Shown here: positions 25,324-33,486 of the stretch, piece after piece
Layout of the letters: each line of letters opens with the position of its first letter
Position numbering within the stretch: position 1 is the first letter of the stretch
Origin: Bacillota bacterium
Lineage (GTDB): Bacteria; Bacillota; Clostridia; Eubacteriales; Eubacteriaceae
DNA length: 38,273 bases
Direction: 5' to 3'
NCBI GenBank assembly: GCA_018903255.1
Contig: JAHIQT010000063.1
Coordinates: forward strand, 1-38,273
Notes under the pieces: model-generated
Seen by the model: the letters and a program-made list of their open reading frames with translations, nothing else
Databases searched by the model: none
What the model was told of the DNA's origin: nothing
Translations under genes and position numbers: made by a program

Positions 25324-25686
25324 TCATTTTTTCTGATCCATCTTTTCCCCAATGACTTTTAAAACCTGAATCATCCCACTATCCGCATTCTCAACGACCG
25401 CAGTAATTTCTTCTTTAGTTATCTCATCCAGATGAAATCCAGCCACCACCGTACAGACACAAGAAAAGGTTTGTGAAACCTTTTTGGCCAGCGGTATCGC
25501 CAGGGCATCATCCTTATGCGACTGTGGCGTGTAAGAGCAAAGGCGACCATCATCGCCAATGGCGGTGCAGCCAATATGGGCATCGCCGCCGGTGAGTAAA
25601 ATCAGCCAGTCATTGCCAACGGGGATGATTTCATAATGAAGCGCCGTTGAGCCGGTGCCCTGGGTCAGTTTGATGCGCTCACTCAT
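25324..25686 (-). CDS. LpdD-like small protein, probable prenyl-FMN chaperone for a UbiD decarboxylase
   Basis: This small protein of 120 aa resembles the LpdD family, the third component found with UbiX- and UbiD-type proteins in gallate and related decarboxylase operons. LpdD is thought to help deliver prenylated FMN. Typical features are HYEIIPVGNDWLILLTGGDAHIGCTAIG near the start and VVAGFHLDEITKEEI later. The chosen ATG at 25686 overlaps the ubiX stop by eight bases (ATGAGTGA), and GAGG inside ubiX serves it. An earlier ATG four codons upstream would overlap that site. The operon position next to ubiX and with ubiD upstream supports the call. Confidence 0.8.
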   Translation of the reverse strand: MSERIKLTQGTGSTALHYEIIPVGNDWLILLTGGDAHIGCTAIGDDGRLCSYTPQSHKDDALAIPLAKKVSQTFSCVCTVVAGFHLDEITKEEITAVVENADSGMIQVLKVIGEKMDQKK

Positions 25687-26248
25687 GGCCATCCTCATGA
25701 CCCCAGCGGGTAAACAGATGGTGGGGGATCCTCAGCATATCGAAGACCTTGCCGACGCTCTGGTTGATGATTTCATCAATCGATTGGGGTTTGTGGTAAA
25801 AGCCCGGCATCGGCGGCAGAATAATCCCACCGGCCTCGGTTACGGCGGTCATATTGCGCAAATGAATCAGGGTCAGCGGCGTTTCCCGAACCATCAGAAT
25901 CAGCGGTTTACGTTCCTTCAAGGCCACATCGCCGATCCGGACGATCAGGTTGTCGCTGAAGCCGTTGGCAATCCCGGCCAGGGTCTTCATGCTGCAGGGT
26001 GCAATCACGGTGGCGTCAATGCCATAAGAACCGCTGGATACGGCCGCCGCCATATCCCCGCTGTCGTAGACGCTGTCGGCCAGTGACAGCACGTAGTCTT
26101 CGGTATAGCTGGTTTCCAGACCAATGGTTTTGCTGCCCCATTCGCTGAGGATCAGCGAAACGTGGTGTTCAGTCTCTTTTAAGGCTTCCAGTAACCGGAT
26201 GCCGTAAACAACTCCGGATGCGCCGGTAATTCCCACTGCAATTTTCAT
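25679..26248 (-). CDS. UbiX-family flavin prenyltransferase
   Basis: This enzyme of 189 aa makes prenylated FMN from FMN and dimethylallyl phosphate, the cofactor of UbiD decarboxylases. The N-terminus IAVGITGASGVVYGIRLLEAL is the flavin-binding signature. The SSGSYGIDATVIAPCSMKTLAGIANGFSDNLI block and the LMVRETPLTLIHLRNM block carry the Ser and Arg/Glu residues of the active site. The start ATG at 26248 shares its A with the hyuB stop (TGATG). A TTG one codon earlier is less likely. It is translationally coupled to hyuB and to the lpdD-like gene. Confidence 0.95.
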   Translation of the reverse strand: MKIAVGITGASGVVYGIRLLEALKETEHHVSLILSEWGSKTIGLETSYTEDYVLSLADSVYDSGDMAAAVSSGSYGIDATVIAPCSMKTLAGIANGFSDNLIVRIGDVALKERKPLILMVRETPLTLIHLRNMTAVTEAGGIILPPMPGFYHKPQSIDEIINQSVGKVFDMLRIPHHLFTRWGHEDGHE

Positions 26249-27975
26249 CAAAGTTTTCTCCGTTTTTCTGTTTTTTCATAATCGATGCCGGTTTCATTGA
26301 TGATGACCCCGTAAACATGCTCAGCGGTTTGTATTGAGATGATCTCGTCTTGTACATCGTCATAGACTTTTTGCGGGGGACGTTTGTGCGGGTCACCCCA
26401 ACCGCCGCCACTGCTGGTGTTTAAATAAATCCGATCACCCTTGACGGCATGGCGGGGCGCTTCCTTGCTTGCCATGATGATCTGCTCGCCGTCATGAACA
26501 AAGACACTGCGGTTCAGGCTGCCCGGATGACCGCCCCGGAGCCCGTAGGGGGCAAATTTAATGCCGTCGCCAAAATTGACTATATCACCTTTTTCGGCGG
26601 TGATCTCAAAGGCATACTTCATGCCGCAGCCACCCCGGTACTCACCGGCGCCGGCGGTATCATTATCCATCTCATGATGCAGGGTCAGATGGGGATACTG
26701 GACCTCGTTGGACTCGATATTGGGAGCCTTGACCCCACCGAAATTCGATAAGGGCGCCATATAGGGTTTGCCATCGTGACCGGCCATGGCCCCGCCGCTG
26801 CCCAGCGAACAGAAAGAAAAGCCGACGTAGTAGCGGTCATTGCGGGGATCGACGCCATAAAAAGAGGGTCCCAAATAACGATGGTAACCAGCGGAGACCC
26901 GGCCCGATTGGGCCTGATCCAGGGCTTTAAAAATCGTTCCGATAATTTCGCTGGCCGGGGTCAGGGTGCAGAGGGTCATTGGCGCCGGGAGCCGGGGATT
27001 GACCAGCGAACCCTCGGGCAGATTGACCTCAATGCAGCGAAAGGCACCGCTGTTCCGGGGAATGTCTTTGCCCAGAAACCATAAGGCCGCGATACCAGAA
27101 GCGCAGGTGGCCGTCACCACTGAGGTGTTGATAAAGCCTTTGACCTGGGCGTCGGTGCCAGTAAAATCGACCAGCATCCGGTCACCGGTGATGGTCACCG
27201 CCACGGCGATTTTGACCGGTTCGGTTTGAAAACCGTCATCATCAATATAATCAACGGCGGTGTAGGTGCCGTCCGGCGTAGCGGCAATCCGCTGACGGGT
27301 CAGGGTTTCGGTCTGAATCAATGACTCCGTCACCGCTTTCCTGACGGTGGCCACCGAATAGGTGCCTAACATCTCTTTGATCCGTCGGGCGGCCAGGCGG
27401 TTGGAACCGATCTGAGCCAGAAAATCGCTGGTGAGCATATCCGGATTTCGGGTATTCAGGCGGATCAGTTCCAGCACGTCGGTAATCATTTGGTTGTTTT
27501 TCATCAGTCGGGTCGGCGGAATCCGCAGCCCTTCCTGAAAGATCTCCGTCGCCTTGGGGTTATAGCTGCCAGCGGTGGAACCGCCGATATCGCCGTGATG
27601 AGCCCGGCTGACACAGAAGAACAACAGCTCGTCCTGATAAAATACCGGGCTAATGATACCGATATCCGGCAGATGATTGCCGCCGTCATAGGGATCGTTG
27701 ATGATAAAAACATCGCCGTCGGCAATGGCTCCGCCGAATTTTCGCAATACCGCTTTGACACTGAAAGACCCGGCGGTAGCCAGGATTGGAATGCCGCTAA
27801 GTTGGGAGACCAGGTCGCCGGCTTCGTCGCAGATACAGCAGGCGAAATCACAGGCTTCGGCAAAAATCGGGGAATGGGCCGAACGCTCCAGGGCGATCCC
27901 CATTTCACTGGTGATGCTGTCCAGCCGGTTCATAATGACGGTGCGGTTAATAATATCGTCAGTTCGTTGATTCAT
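26248..27975 (-). CDS. Hydantoinase B/oxoprolinase-family subunit (HyuB/AcxA-like)
   Basis: This is the larger-fold B subunit of the hydantoinase/oxoprolinase/ketone-carboxylase group, 575 aa. Diagnostic blocks are MNRLDSITSEMGIALERSAHSPIFAEACDFACCI near the start, FIINDPYDGGNHLPDIGI, and the Gly-rich GGWGDPHKRPP end. These proteins open or carboxylate cyclic amides or ketones together with an ATP-binding A subunit. The frame is open 12 codons above, but the ATG at 27975 follows GGAGGCGACCC and overlaps the hyuA end by 17 bp. The substrate cannot be read: hydantoins, 5-oxoproline, N-methylhydantoin and aromatic or aliphatic ketones are all known in the family. Confidence 0.92.
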   Translation of the reverse strand: MNQRTDDIINRTVIMNRLDSITSEMGIALERSAHSPIFAEACDFACCICDEAGDLVSQLSGIPILATAGSFSVKAVLRKFGGAIADGDVFIINDPYDGGNHLPDIGIISPVFYQDELLFFCVSRAHHGDIGGSTAGSYNPKATEIFQEGLRIPPTRLMKNNQMITDVLELIRLNTRNPDMLTSDFLAQIGSNRLAARRIKEMLGTYSVATVRKAVTESLIQTETLTRQRIAATPDGTYTAVDYIDDDGFQTEPVKIAVAVTITGDRMLVDFTGTDAQVKGFINTSVVTATCASGIAALWFLGKDIPRNSGAFRCIEVNLPEGSLVNPRLPAPMTLCTLTPASEIIGTIFKALDQAQSGRVSAGYHRYLGPSFYGVDPRNDRYYVGFSFCSLGSGGAMAGHDGKPYMAPLSNFGGVKAPNIESNEVQYPHLTLHHEMDNDTAGAGEYRGGCGMKYAFEITAEKGDIVNFGDGIKFAPYGLRGGHPGSLNRSVFVHDGEQIIMASKEAPRHAVKGDRIYLNTSSGGGWGDPHKRPPQKVYDDVQDEIISIQTAEHVYGVIINETGIDYEKTEKRRKL

Positions 27976-30034
27976 GGGTCGCCTCCTTTCTGAGCGCGAA
28001 GATGCCTTCATCCTCCAAAATACAATAACAGCCGGTGGGCACGATCAGCGTCGTATAAACAAAATCAATCAGCGCCGGGCCGTTAATCCGTCCCGTTAAA
28101 TCGCCCTCCCGGTAAACCGGGACAGCTATCTCGCCGTGACTGTTAAAGACTTCCCCGGCAACCATTTTAGTTGTTACAGCGGTTATTGCTGTTGTGGTGG
28201 GGAATAAAATATGGTCCTGATCGCATTCGGAACAGGCCAGATGGAGATCGATGATCTCCCAATCCTTGGCTTCGGCATATTCATAAATGGCTTCATGGGT
28301 GTGGTAGAAGGCTTGCTCCACGTCAACAATACTTTCAGGACTAAATTCGCCCCGGGTCCAGGGTACCGAAATTTCGTGGTGCTGGCTGACGTAGCGCATT
28401 TCCAGCATCAGATCAAAGCGCTGGTGACTTTTCGCTACCCCCAACCGTTCCAGTTGAGCTGCCCCTTCGGCTTTCATAGCCGCAACCATGGCGTTTAAGC
28501 GCTTGGCATCCCATTGTCTTTTTTCCATTAAAATGCTCTGGTTGATGTCATAACGGCAGGCGGCTCCCAGCATTCCCCAGGAACAGAAGACTGGCCCTTG
28601 CACCGGTATCAGCGCTTCCGGCATTTGCAGAGATTCCATAATCCGAGCCGCAAACAAACCAAAGGCACCGCCAGCACTGATCAGGCTGTAAATCCGCGGG
28701 TCGTTTCCTTTTTGGGTCGTCACCAGCCGCAGGGCATCGGCCATCATTTCGGCGGTGATGCTGTAAATAATTCGGGCGGCATCGGTGACTGAAAGATTTA
28801 AGGGGTCGGCCACCTTTTCTTTAATCGCTTTAACCGCCTGATCCAGCGCCAGCGGCAGCTTGCCGCCAAGGAAATTGTCGCCATTGATCAGTCCCAGCAC
28901 CAGCAGGGCATCGGTAACGGTGGGATTCTCGCCACCCTGGTTATAGCAAGCCGGGCCGGGAATCGAACCGGCGGAATCCGGACCAATCAGCACCCGTCCG
29001 CCGGCTTCCACATGGGCAATACTGCCGCCTCCGGCACCAATGGAGCGGATATCGATCATCGGAATGCTCAGCGGATAGCCGTCCAGTTCGGTTTGGGGTA
29101 CCAATTGATTGACACCGCCACTGACCACATGAAGGTCAAAACTGGTTCCGCCCATATCTGCCAGGACAGTATGGGTACGACCCAGGGTTTTGGCCAGCGA
29201 TTCATTGCCCACAGCACCGCCGGCCGGCCCGGACAACAGGGTTTGTACCCCAAAGCTTTCCAGAGCCCCCGAATCGCTGAGACCGCCGCTGTTTTTCATA
29301 ATATGAACCGGCTTATCCCAGCCAAAAGCGGCCAGTTCTTTTTTGACCTGCTTCAGATAGTCAGCCAGCACCGGAGTACAATAGGCGTTGATCACCGTCG
29401 TCGTGGTCCGTTCGTATTCCCGGATGCGGGGCGAAACTTCTGAGGATAATGATACAAACACATCCGGCAGTTCCGCTCTGATAATCTCAGCCGTCCGCTT
29501 TTCATGGTCCGGATTGAGAAACGAAAACAGATAACAAACGGCAATGGCTTTTACGTCCTCTTCCCGACACTTCTGACAGGCAGCTCGAACGACGGCTTCA
29601 TTAAGGGCTTTGATCACCGCTCCCTGATAGTCCATCCGCTGTTCAATCCCCAGTCGCAGCCGTCTAGGTACCAGCACCATCGGGTTTTCAATCGCCAGAT
29701 CCCATTGATTGGCCAACTGCGCCCGGCGAATTTCCAGAGCATCCCGAAATCCTTCCGTGGTAAATAAGGCCGTTTTAACCCCTTTTTTCTCCAGCAGGGC
29801 ATTCAGGGCCAGGGTCGTTCCCAGGGATATTTTTTCGGTCTCAGCCAATAGTTTTTCCAGATCGGTTCCCCAAACCACCGCCAGTTCTTTGAGTCCGGCC
29901 AGAATGCCCTGGGCCGGGTGATCATGATTGGTGGGGTTTTTCAGGGCAATCCGCTGTTCAGCCTGGTCCCCGATACAGCCCACCGACGTGTAATCAGTAA
30001 AGGTGCCGCCGGTGTCAATCGCAATTTTTATCAT
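27959..30034 (-). CDS. Hydantoinase A/oxoprolinase-family ATP-binding subunit (HyuA-like)
   Basis: This is the ATP-dependent A subunit, 691 aa. It opens MIKIAIDTGGTFTDYTSVG, the ASKHA-type phosphate-binding loop of the family. A second loop, VLADMGGTSFDLHVV, and the SIGAGGGSIAHVEAGGRVLIGPDSAGSIPGPACY block are typical of HyuA/AcxB. The ATG follows GAAGGATAAG. The order hyuA-hyuB and the overlap match ATP-hydrolysing hydantoinases and acetone/acetophenone carboxylases. The length fits hydantoinase A rather than the fused oxoprolinase (about 1250 aa). It sits below ubiD across a 349-base gap holding a structured repeat. Confidence 0.93.
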   Translation of the reverse strand: MIKIAIDTGGTFTDYTSVGCIGDQAEQRIALKNPTNHDHPAQGILAGLKELAVVWGTDLEKLLAETEKISLGTTLALNALLEKKGVKTALFTTEGFRDALEIRRAQLANQWDLAIENPMVLVPRRLRLGIEQRMDYQGAVIKALNEAVVRAACQKCREEDVKAIAVCYLFSFLNPDHEKRTAEIIRAELPDVFVSLSSEVSPRIREYERTTTTVINAYCTPVLADYLKQVKKELAAFGWDKPVHIMKNSGGLSDSGALESFGVQTLLSGPAGGAVGNESLAKTLGRTHTVLADMGGTSFDLHVVSGGVNQLVPQTELDGYPLSIPMIDIRSIGAGGGSIAHVEAGGRVLIGPDSAGSIPGPACYNQGGENPTVTDALLVLGLINGDNFLGGKLPLALDQAVKAIKEKVADPLNLSVTDAARIIYSITAEMMADALRLVTTQKGNDPRIYSLISAGGAFGLFAARIMESLQMPEALIPVQGPVFCSWGMLGAACRYDINQSILMEKRQWDAKRLNAMVAAMKAEGAAQLERLGVAKSHQRFDLMLEMRYVSQHHEISVPWTRGEFSPESIVDVEQAFYHTHEAIYEYAEAKDWEIIDLHLACSECDQDHILFPTTTAITAVTTKMVAGEVFNSHGEIAVPVYREGDLTGRINGPALIDFVYTTLIVPTGCYCILEDEGIFALRKEATHESTN

Positions 30035-30125
30035 TTCTTATCCTTCTTTAACAATTTCATTTTTTAGTGTTTGTAAGTCTTAGCGTCAATAGTGGCGTAT
30101 CTTTGTGAAAAATTTAAAATACACC

Positions 30126-30304
30126 AGTGCCGACAATTGTTACATCATGTTGTACGCATCGGAGCGGACACGGCATCGCCTGTCCGATTTTCGCGAAGGC
30201 AACGAGCCAATCACAAGCTTGCTTGTAGTTGGCGACTGCCCGTGACTAATGCGAAAGGAGCAAAGCGGATTTCGTATTGGCCGCAGCGAACAACAGATTA
30301 ACAA
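30126..30304 (+). repeat. Dispersed structured repeat, copy A (between ubiD and hyuA)
   Basis: This copy is nearly identical over about 80 bases (core about 30197-30275) and recognisably similar over about 180 to copy B at 31887-32065, in the same orientation. It contains a long stem, GCCAA..ACAAGC-TT-GCTTGT..TTGGC, and a second hairpin, GCGAAA..TTTCGT. The rest of the gap 30035-30383 holds an inverted pair CAATTGGT (30302-30309)/ACCAATTG (30331-30338) and no credible gene. Confidence 0.85.
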
Positions 30305-30383
30305 TTGGTCGGTACGGTAGTTGGGTGTTAACCAATTGCTCTAAAACAAACTACTGGCGCTATGACGATCAACCAAAAATCCG

Positions 30384-31745
30384 CTATTTTACGTATTTAA
30401 ATAAGCGCTTGATATCTTCAATAACATTTTCGTCGATATCGATTTTTGGTGAGTAGCCACTGAGCGGTTTGGTGGCATCGATGCCCATTTTGGCGGTAAG
30501 GCCATCATCGCCGGTGGAAGGATCGAGGGTTTCGCCCATCATATTTGGGAAGATCATCACGCCCTTGTCGGCCTGAAGCCGGGTCGCCATGGCCCACAGC
30601 ACTTCCTGTTCGTTGAAGACATCGACATCCTCATCCACAACAATCACCATTTTGATATGATGGTCCATTCCGAGTGCAGTTAAAATAACCTGTTGCGCCT
30701 GGCCTTCGGCGGTTTTCTTCATCGACACATAACAATGGAAAATGCCGCAGGAGGATAGTGGCGAATGAACGGCCTTAATGTTTGGCAGATTCTGTTTTAA
30801 AAATTTGGTAATATCACCTTCCCGCTGGATTGAGACAATGGTAATGTGTTCGCTGCTCATGGCCGGGGTAATATCGTGGAAAATTGGCTTTTCCCGGTAG
30901 CGGATGGCATTGACCTGGAAGACATTTTCGGTGCTGCGGAAGCAGGCGTAATTGGTGTATTCGGCAAAAGGACCTTCCGGTTCCCGAACATTGCAGAGGA
31001 CTTCCCCTTCCAGGACAATTTCAGCATAGGTGGGTACATTGAGGTCAATGGTGGCACAGGGTGAGACTTCCAGCGGTTCCCCGAATAATCCGCCAATAGC
31101 ACCGTATTTTCCCAAATGATAGGGTATTGAAGCTTGCGAACCCAAAGCAATATTGGGATGAAGGCCGATACAAATGGCGGCTTTCATATTTTCGCCCCGT
31201 TCTTCACTCTTTCTGAAAAATTCCCACATCCGCTGGCGGGAATGGAAGGAAATCCCCAACTTGTTTTTACCTTTTAGCTGCAGTCGATGAAAACCCAGCG
31301 TTTCAACTCCGGTTTCGGGATCTTTGGCGACCGTCAGACCGGAGGTAATATAGGGGCCGGCATCAATAGGAAAATGGGTGATGATCGGCAGCTTTGTTAA
31401 ATCGACATCATCACCAGTAATCAAATGGGCATTGCAGGGTGGGTTTTCGACGATTTTGAGATCATCAAAGCGATTTTTAATCCGTTCAGCAAACTCAAAC
31501 GGCAGATCTGCGGTTTTAACACCCATGGCTCTGGCAAAGCGGTCTTTGGTGCCGAGAATGTTGGTCACCACTGGAATATCACCGCCATCCACCTGATCAA
31601 ACCACATCACCGGATATTTCCTTTGTTTTTCCAGCTCCATCATCAAGGTGCTGATTTCATATTCCCGCTTGACAGGTTCTGTCACATGACAGATTTCCCC
31701 ATCTTTATCCAATTCTTCTAAAAACACCCGTAAATCCTGACTCAT
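30384..31745 (-). CDS. UbiD-family prenyl-FMN-dependent (de)carboxylase
   Basis: This non-oxidative decarboxylase or carboxylase of 453 aa uses the UbiX product prenyl-FMN plus Mn2+ and K+. The N-terminus MSQDLRVFLEELDKDGEICHVTEPV and the middle blocks (GLHP, IPYHLGKYGAIGGLFGE) are family-typical. The catalytic carboxylates are present in REPEGPFAEYTNY: Glu257 and Glu262 keep the five-residue spacing of the UbiD pair (Glu277/Glu282 in E. coli UbiD). Its substrate is probably an aromatic or unsaturated acid, not ubiquinone chemistry, because the organism looks strictly anaerobic. The ATG has AAGGAGAAG upstream. The gene lies between two direct copies of the structured repeat. Confidence 0.93.
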   Translation of the reverse strand: MSQDLRVFLEELDKDGEICHVTEPVKREYEISTLMMELEKQRKYPVMWFDQVDGGDIPVVTNILGTKDRFARAMGVKTADLPFEFAERIKNRFDDLKIVENPPCNAHLITGDDVDLTKLPIITHFPIDAGPYITSGLTVAKDPETGVETLGFHRLQLKGKNKLGISFHSRQRMWEFFRKSEERGENMKAAICIGLHPNIALGSQASIPYHLGKYGAIGGLFGEPLEVSPCATIDLNVPTYAEIVLEGEVLCNVREPEGPFAEYTNYACFRSTENVFQVNAIRYREKPIFHDITPAMSSEHITIVSIQREGDITKFLKQNLPNIKAVHSPLSSCGIFHCYVSMKKTAEGQAQQVILTALGMDHHIKMVIVVDEDVDVFNEQEVLWAMATRLQADKGVMIFPNMMGETLDPSTGDDGLTAKMGIDATKPLSGYSPKIDIDENVIEDIKRLFKYVK

Positions 31746-31797
31746 CTTTGACTTCTCCTTAATTGTGATCTTATTGACTACTTATAAAACTACAAAT

Positions 31798-31833
31798 TGC
31801 TTTGGCACCTGTTTACCAACAGATACCAAAGCA
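31798..31833 (-). terminator. Hairpin in the ubiD leader, possible attenuator
   Basis: Arms 31798-31813 and 31818-31833 pair over 16 positions with a 4-base loop, 52 bases ahead of ubiD. Two positions are C/A mismatches on the plus strand but G-U pairs in minus-strand RNA, so the stem is complete only in the transcript of the ubiD direction. The following tail has only a broken T run, so it may be a weak terminator, an attenuator or an mRNA-stability element. Confidence 0.5.
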
Positions 31834-31886
31834 CTTAATTTTTCTTATTTTTGGGTCACATTAAAATTGATGGCAAAACACAAACG

Positions 31887-32065
31887 TAGTATCGACAATT
31901 TTTATATCATGTTGTTTGCATCAGGGCGAACAGGCAATCCCCTGTCTGATCCTGCGCGCAGGCAACGAGCCAATCACAAGCTTGCTTGTAGTTGGCGACT
32001 GCCCGCGACCAATGCGAAAGGAGCAAAGCGGATTTCGCATGGTGCAGCAAACAACAGATTAACAA
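31887..32065 (+). repeat. Dispersed structured repeat, copy B (between the YkoE-like gene and ubiD)
   Basis: This is the same-orientation copy of the element at 30126-30304. Conserved core stretches include AACGAGCCAATCACAAGC and GCGAAAGGAGCAAAGCGG. The second hairpin closes with GCGAAA/TTTCGC here and GCGAAA/TTTCGT in copy A, a base change that keeps pairing as G-U. Open frames across it are translations of the repeat, not genes. The gap 31746-32130 holds only this element, the hairpin at 31798-31833 and the ubiD ribosome binding site. Confidence 0.85.
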
Positions 32066-32130
32066 GAGTCTGTACCCCTCGGTCATCGGTCGATACGGTC
32101 GTTCAGCTGGACCATCAAAGGCTTTGAGAC

Positions 32131-32688
32131 TTACTTAACCATCCCTGATTTTAATAAGGCATCATAAACTTTTTTTGTGGCGATGGTCGCTAGTGGCCAG
32201 GTCACGGCGATCAGAATCAAGCCTTCAACGATAGCGACGTTTACTGGCAGACCAAGAATCAAAACCAGACCCACCGAAACAATGATGTTCCCTAGAATAC
32301 AGACTCCCGCCTGAGCGATAATGTGATGCGACCATTTGCTCATGTCATATTTTGCCGCCACCAAGGATACCCAGATCGATGCAATAGCATTAGCAAAAAT
32401 AAAGGCCACCCATAATGGTGTATACATAACCGAAATCAGGGCTTCCACTTCGGCGGCAATCAGTCCACCGGGCTGCTTGTAAACCAATGTCAAAATCCCG
32501 GTAAAAAATGCCCAGACTGTTCCATTAATCAGGTACATCCCCATTTTTCCCCAGGGTAGCATGTTATCAATCTGGCCAGTAATCTGGCAGGCAATAACAA
32601 ATACGATCCCCATAACGACGGCACCAATTAAAGATTTGGTGTCTGTTTTAAAAATACTTCTTTTCCCAATTGCTTGTTCGTTTTGCAT
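32131..32688 (-). CDS. YkoE-like ECF transporter substrate-binding (S) component
   Basis: This small hydrophobic protein of 185 aa has about five to six TM segments and a short basic N-terminus with KRSIFKTDTKSLIGAV. The YKQPGGLIAAEVEALISV block corresponds to the conserved RKPGAALVSEIIAALVE region of B. subtilis YkoE. The three-gene set with a double-NBD ATPase and EcfT has the same make-up as YkoEDC. YkoE systems are linked to thiamine or its pyrimidine precursor. This one lies behind a cobalamin riboswitch, so a cobamide, corrinoid or lower-ligand precursor is a plausible substrate. The ATG follows AGAGGAGAAAAAA. Confidence 0.8.
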   Translation of the reverse strand: MQNEQAIGKRSIFKTDTKSLIGAVVMGIVFVIACQITGQIDNMLPWGKMGMYLINGTVWAFFTGILTLVYKQPGGLIAAEVEALISVMYTPLWVAFIFANAIASIWVSLVAAKYDMSKWSHHIIAQAGVCILGNIIVSVGLVLILGLPVNVAIVEGLILIAVTWPLATIATKKVYDALLKSGMVK

Positions 32689-32754
32689 TTTTTTCTCCTC
32701 TGTTTTTGAATGTTTTTATTTTTATTTATTTCTAATCAGACAATTTTTATGTCC

Positions 32755-33486
32755 TTATAAAATGGTTTTTACCAAGACCCCGCCAAAGCCGATTATCAGG
32801 CAGACGATGGTCATGCCTTCCAGGGGACGGAGATTTATTTTTTTCTGAAAATTTCGCGATGGATGGCGGCCATATCCGCGGAGTTCTACTGAAAGCGCCG
32901 CATCATTGGATATCCGCATCGCCCGGTACATCAGCGGTAAAATCGAGGCAGGCAGGTTCCGGATTTTTTCAACTACCGTATCACAGGATACCCCGCGAGC
33001 CGACTGGCTGTCGCAGATGGACTGGTATTCGCCAATCATCACCGGAAAAAACCGGGCTACCATTGGCACCAACATCGCATAACGATAGGGGATATGCCAG
33101 TAAATGAGCATCTGCGCCATATCCATAGGGTCGGTGTGAACGCCAAACTGATAGGCGCTTAAGGAGATGATCCCAATTCTCAAAAAAGCCAGCATCGCGG
33201 TGGCGACAAAGCCACTGTAAATCTGCAACATTCCCCACGAATAAAGCAGGTCGCCTTCGCGTCCAAAGATCAGATTGATAATCAAGACCTGTGTGCTTAG
33301 AATCAGCAACAGGATTGACAGCATTTTGAATGATTTTAAGCTTTTCTCCGAGAGTAGTTCACTGATCAGAATCAAGCCCAGTAATACCCCATTGAGGATC
33401 ACACTTCGCGAAACCAAGGCTGTAAAAACCAGAAACAGACACCAGGTCAGTTTGAGCCGTGGATCCAGTTTTTTTAAAACAAACAT
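32755..33486 (-). CDS. ECF transporter transmembrane coupling protein (EcfT)
   Basis: This energy-coupling membrane protein of 243 aa starts MFVLKKLDPRLKLTW, the usual EcfT opening, and is followed by several TM helices. The two coupling motifs that contact the ATPases are visible: SARGVSCD near residue 165 and ELRGYGRHPS near residue 205, matching the Ala-Arg-Gly signature. The ATG follows directly on the ATPase stop and is served by GGAGGCG inside that gene. The S-component gene follows 66 bases later, which makes the three an operon. Confidence 0.93.
   Translation of the reverse strand: MFVLKKLDPRLKLTWCLFLVFTALVSRSVILNGVLLGLILISELLSEKSLKSFKMLSILLLILSTQVLIINLIFGREGDLLYSWGMLQIYSGFVATAMLAFLRIGIISLSAYQFGVHTDPMDMAQMLIYWHIPYRYAMLVPMVARFFPVMIGEYQSICDSQSARGVSCDTVVEKIRNLPASILPLMYRAMRISNDAALSVELRGYGRHPSRNFQKKINLRPLEGMTIVCLIIGFGGVLVKTIL

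Noticed and set aside
30092-30301. Open frame on the plus strand over repeat copy A, similar to one at 31765-32127
   Set aside because: The protein similarity is only the translation of the shared DNA repeat; there is no ribosome binding site and the frame is antisense to the operon.
31765-32127. 120-codon plus-strand frame
   Set aside because: It runs across the hairpin and repeat copy B and has no start signals; it is explained by the repeat.
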